A stretch of 26,544 nucleotides of DNA from Candidatus Sumerlaeota bacterium (lineage in GTDB: Bacteria; Sumerlaeota; Sumerlaeia; SLMS01). The translations under genes and the position numbers were made by a program. Shown piece after piece: positions 24,131-26,544 of the stretch; within the stretch, counting starts at the first letter, position 1; each line of letters opens with the position of its first letter. Under the pieces are notes generated by a model, which saw only the letters and a list, made by a program, of their open reading frames with translations, ran no database searches and was not told the origin of the DNA. The stretch is taken from assembly GCA_020850785.1 (NCBI GenBank), contig JADZDZ010000201.1:1-26544 (forward strand), given 5' to 3'.

Positions 24131-24932
24131 CGCCTTTGCGCCCGCCGCGCAGCAGCGCATTCCAAGTGTGTTCCAGATTTGTTGCCGCAGTTTCCGGAAT
24201 GCTCACCGTCAGGTTGGTCTTCAGCAGGGAAAGTGAAACCTCACCGACCTGAATGCTGCGATCATCCGAATCGGGATGTTGATCGCAGGCCACCAGACGC
24301 TGCCCCACGTTGCGGTAGTAGCGTGCTTCCTCATCCTGGCGCTTCAGCTCAAAATCATCCACGAAGAATGAGGTGCCGTGTGTCGTCATGCGGATCGGGC
24401 CGATTTCGTCAAAGCGCCGGTTGGGAATGTTCATGTTCCACAGCGTTCGCGGCTGACGTTCCTGCGCGACCAACCATGGCAGCAGCCGTGCCACCACCTG
24501 CGCCGCATCGTCATAGAACGCCACGGGATAATGCCAGCACGCCAGTGAGCACGCCATCGCGGGAATTCCGAACAGCGTCGCCTCGATCGCTCCCGCGACG
24601 GTGCCCGAATAGAAGACCGAATTTCCCGCATTCATGCCGCAGTTGATTCCCGACAGCACAAAATCGGGAGAGTATTTGTTGAGCGCCGTCATCGCAAACT
24701 TCACGCAGTCCGCAGGCGTGCCATCCACCGCGTAGCCGAAGAGTTTTCCTTCGCTGTGGCGTTCCACCACCTTCATCTCGTTGGAAAGCGACAGCGAACA
24801 GCCCGCGCCGCTCCGCTCGCTCAGCGGCGCGACCACCAGCACATCCCACTCGTTCTTCACCGCCGCGTGAAGCGCCTGAAGTCCCGGTGCATCAATGCCA
24901 TCATCATTTGTGATTAGAATTCGTTTCGTCAT
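24114..24932 (-). CDS. surE: 5'/3'-nucleotidase SurE
   Basis: SurE is a metal-dependent phosphatase of nucleoside monophosphates linked to stationary-phase survival. The N-terminal signature ILITNDDGIDAPGL holds the metal aspartates D10/D11; ERSGAGCSLS provides the conserved Ser41; DGTPADCVKFA and SGINCGMNAG (Asn97) complete the active site, followed by YSGTVAGAIEATLFGIPAMACS. The 272-residue length is at the upper normal range. The start ATG 24932 directly precedes the conserved beta strand; GGA lies about 9 nt upstream. It sits between the glycosyltransferase gene (44-nt gap) and tilS (17-nt overlap), all on the minus strand. Confidence 0.95.
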   Translation of the reverse strand: MTKRILITNDDGIDAPGLQALHAAVKNEWDVLVVAPLSERSGAGCSLSLSNEMKVVERHSEGKLFGYAVDGTPADCVKFAMTALNKYSPDFVLSGINCGMNAGNSVFYSGTVAGAIEATLFGIPAMACSLACWHYPVAFYDDAAQVVARLLPWLVAQERQPRTLWNMNIPNRRFDEIGPIRMTTHGTSFFVDDFELKRQDEEARYYRNVGQRLVACDQHPDSDDRSIQVGEVSLSLLKTNLTVSIPETAATNLEHTWNALLRGGRKGDGVTT

Positions 24933-24976
24933 GGCCTGATCGTCCGTTGCTGCGCGCTGAAATCAAGGGGGAACAA

Positions 24977-26527
24977 TCAGGGCGCGGGCCTCTGCGCGGG
25001 ATTGCGCTCCAGCAGCAGCGTCCATTCGCCGCGCTCCGCCGCAGGAACCTTGCGAATCGTCAGGTGCGGAAATTCGATCGCTTCCTGCCGACGTAGGAAG
25101 CACGCCACCGGCGCGTGTAGCAACGTGCGGTGATCGACCAGCACATGAATGGGCAACGAAGCATCATCGGACGCCTTCGCAATCCTGAGCGACTCCTCGC
25201 GCGCCAGCACCACATACGCAACGTCGATCCCCGTGCCGGACTGGCGACCATCCTGCATCAGCAGTGCGCTGCCGCCGGGGGAATCCTGCCTGATGGCGTG
25301 GATCGCCGCCAACTTCTCCGTGGCGGGGATGCTTGTCCCCGCGCCGAGCAGAATCCGCCGGCGAGTTTCTGCGATGAGTGTCACGGAGGAAACGGCGAAG
25401 AGGATCATGATGAAAAGCCCCCACCGTCTTGATGCGGAGGAATCCATCATCGCATCGAGCGCGCAGGCTGCGGCGATCGTGGCGGGAATCAAGGCGGGAA
25501 GAAAGTACGGCGGCACCGCCGCACGAAAGACGACGCCGAACAGTAGCAACGGCGCCAGCGCGCCCAGCAGCAGCGCCGCGTGAAGGAGCCGTGGTGCATC
25601 CCGGCGCCGCAGCGAAATGCCGCTCCACCACAGCGCCATCGCGAGCATCACCAGCGCGCACGAAGTCTGCACGACGCTTGCGATCAGCGTGATGGACGAA
25701 ACCATGAACGGCCGTGCCGCGCCCAGCAGGTCATTCGTCCAGAAATCAGAGAGCACCAGCGCCCAGGCCGCGTGCGGCGAAACCGGCAGGCCCAACGCCT
25801 GCGCTGTTCCCCGCCCCATCACGAGTGAGAGAAGAAGCTTTGTTTCCGCGAAACCATTCTCCGCATCAGCAACGATCCAGGGGAGGTAGCAGACAATGAG
25901 AACCGCGGCTCCGACAGTGACCGTCTTCCATCGCTCAGCGGCACGGAAACCGAACAGGACCGTGAGCGGGATCAGCCAGCAGACGGCGGCGCTGAGGTGA
26001 AGCGATTGCGCGGCAGCGCACAGCGAAAACGAGAGTGCGAGGAATTTCCAACTCCCCCTTTGCTGCGAAACAACCGCACACCACACGATCATGCTGGCGA
26101 AGGGAATCACAAGGTCATGGCCCCAGATACGACGGCTGTGTTCCACCGCATTGGGGCAGAGCGCCACGATCGTCGCTGCGATCAGGCCGGCACGAACGCC
26201 TGCGATGCGCCGCGTCGCATCGCAGGCGAACCAAATCGCCAGCGATCCCGCGACGGCGAACAGCACACCAAACGCACGCGGGTCCGCAGTGATCCAGGTT
26301 GCGGGAGCCAACAGGTACAGAAACAACGGCGGATTGTGAAATCCGAAGCTGGTCATGATCCCCGTCAAAGGGAAGTGTACGCCGTGGGAAATTTGCAGCG
26401 CCAGCGCCGACGCCACGCCTTCGTCGATGCCATATTGCACCAATCCCGGCTGCAGGGCGCGCAGCAACCACCCTGCGATGAAAATCGCGGCAAATCGCCA
26501 GTCCGGAGGGTGCGGCGTGAATCGCAT
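24977..26527 (-). CDS. GT-C type membrane glycosyltransferase (GT39/ArnT-like)
   Basis: The protein is 516 residues with about 11-12 membrane helices up to residue 390 and a short soluble C-terminal part. The first periplasmic loop carries QYGIDEGVASALALQISHG, the acidic pair (D35/E36) used by ArnT/PMT-type enzymes, followed by GFHNPPLFLYLLAP, matching the family's 'NPPL' segment. Such enzymes transfer a sugar from an isoprenyl-phosphate carrier to lipid A, protein or polymer; the substrate is not readable. ATG 26527 is the first good Met; a GTG at 26530 is alternative, and the frame stays open to the window edge, so a start outside cannot be excluded. It heads the minus-strand run ending with the VIT-vWA gene. 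Confidence 0.82.
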   Translation of the reverse strand: MRFTPHPPDWRFAAIFIAGWLLRALQPGLVQYGIDEGVASALALQISHGVHFPLTGIMTSFGFHNPPLFLYLLAPATWITADPRAFGVLFAVAGSLAIWFACDATRRIAGVRAGLIAATIVALCPNAVEHSRRIWGHDLVIPFASMIVWCAVVSQQRGSWKFLALSFSLCAAAQSLHLSAAVCWLIPLTVLFGFRAAERWKTVTVGAAVLIVCYLPWIVADAENGFAETKLLLSLVMGRGTAQALGLPVSPHAAWALVLSDFWTNDLLGAARPFMVSSITLIASVVQTSCALVMLAMALWWSGISLRRRDAPRLLHAALLLGALAPLLLFGVVFRAAVPPYFLPALIPATIAAACALDAMMDSSASRRWGLFIMILFAVSSVTLIAETRRRILLGAGTSIPATEKLAAIHAIRQDSPGGSALLMQDGRQSGTGIDVAYVVLAREESLRIAKASDDASLPIHVLVDHRTLLHAPVACFLRRQEAIEFPHLTIRKVPAAERGEWTLLLERNPAQRPAP

Positions 26528-26544
26528 CACCCCATGAAAAGTGC

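Noticed and set aside
1..26544. tRNA/rRNA genes, CRISPR arrays, insertion sequences, attachment sites, toxin-antitoxin pairs
   Set aside because: None seen by eye; almost all sequence is accounted for by long conserved genes and the gaps are too short or lack the needed structure.

Overview
The window (26,544 bp, GC-rich) reads as chromosomal DNA of a diderm (Gram-negative-type) bacterium. Support for this is three lipoprotein signal peptides, an RND efflux pump with its periplasmic adaptor, a CsgG-like outer-membrane lipoprotein, and a LolA/LolB-like lipoprotein paired with an MMPL exporter. Coding density is very high, many neighbouring genes overlap by 1-4 nt, and GTG and TTG starts are used. 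No single gene fixes the phylum. The mix (VIT-vWA protein, HpnN-like exporter with a LolA-like partner, bacillithiol-transferase-like DinB protein) would fit an uncultured PVC-, acidobacterial- or Sumerlaeota-type lineage, but that is inference. I see no tRNA, rRNA, CRISPR array, transposase, phage gene or toxin-antitoxin pair.

Layout, left to right. 1-123: 3' end of a gene that looks like threonine synthase, ending in a hairpin terminator. 142-1269 (minus): a small membrane protein and a glycine-zipper lipoprotein. 1270-1595: a divergent promoter region. 1596-5992 (plus): adaptor plus MdtB/MdtC-like RND pump. 6134-8682 (plus): a CsgG-family lipoprotein followed by a secreted protein of unknown function, with a strong terminator hairpin lying between and inside them. 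8760-14987 (plus): a tight cluster of ligA, a GT-C membrane glycosyltransferase, a YfiT/DinB-type thiol transferase and an M17 aminopeptidase. 15065-18540 (plus): lipoprotein plus HpnN-like MMPL exporter. 18603-20486 (plus): mnmG. 20487-26527 (minus): GT-C glycosyltransferase, surE, tilS and a VIT-vWA protein, transcribed in that order and converging on mnmG with no intergenic base.

Housekeeping genes (ligA, mnmG, tilS, surE, probable thrC) are interspersed with envelope genes. The most interesting material is in three coupled pairs. The first is the CsgG-like protein with a secreted protein whose signal-peptide codons are also a strong intrinsic terminator. The second is the LolA-like lipoprotein with the MMPL exporter, a candidate lipid-trafficking unit. 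The third is the DinB thiol transferase with an M17 aminopeptidase that has intact catalytic residues but an altered neighbouring motif. All homology statements come from reading motifs by eye; no database search was run.
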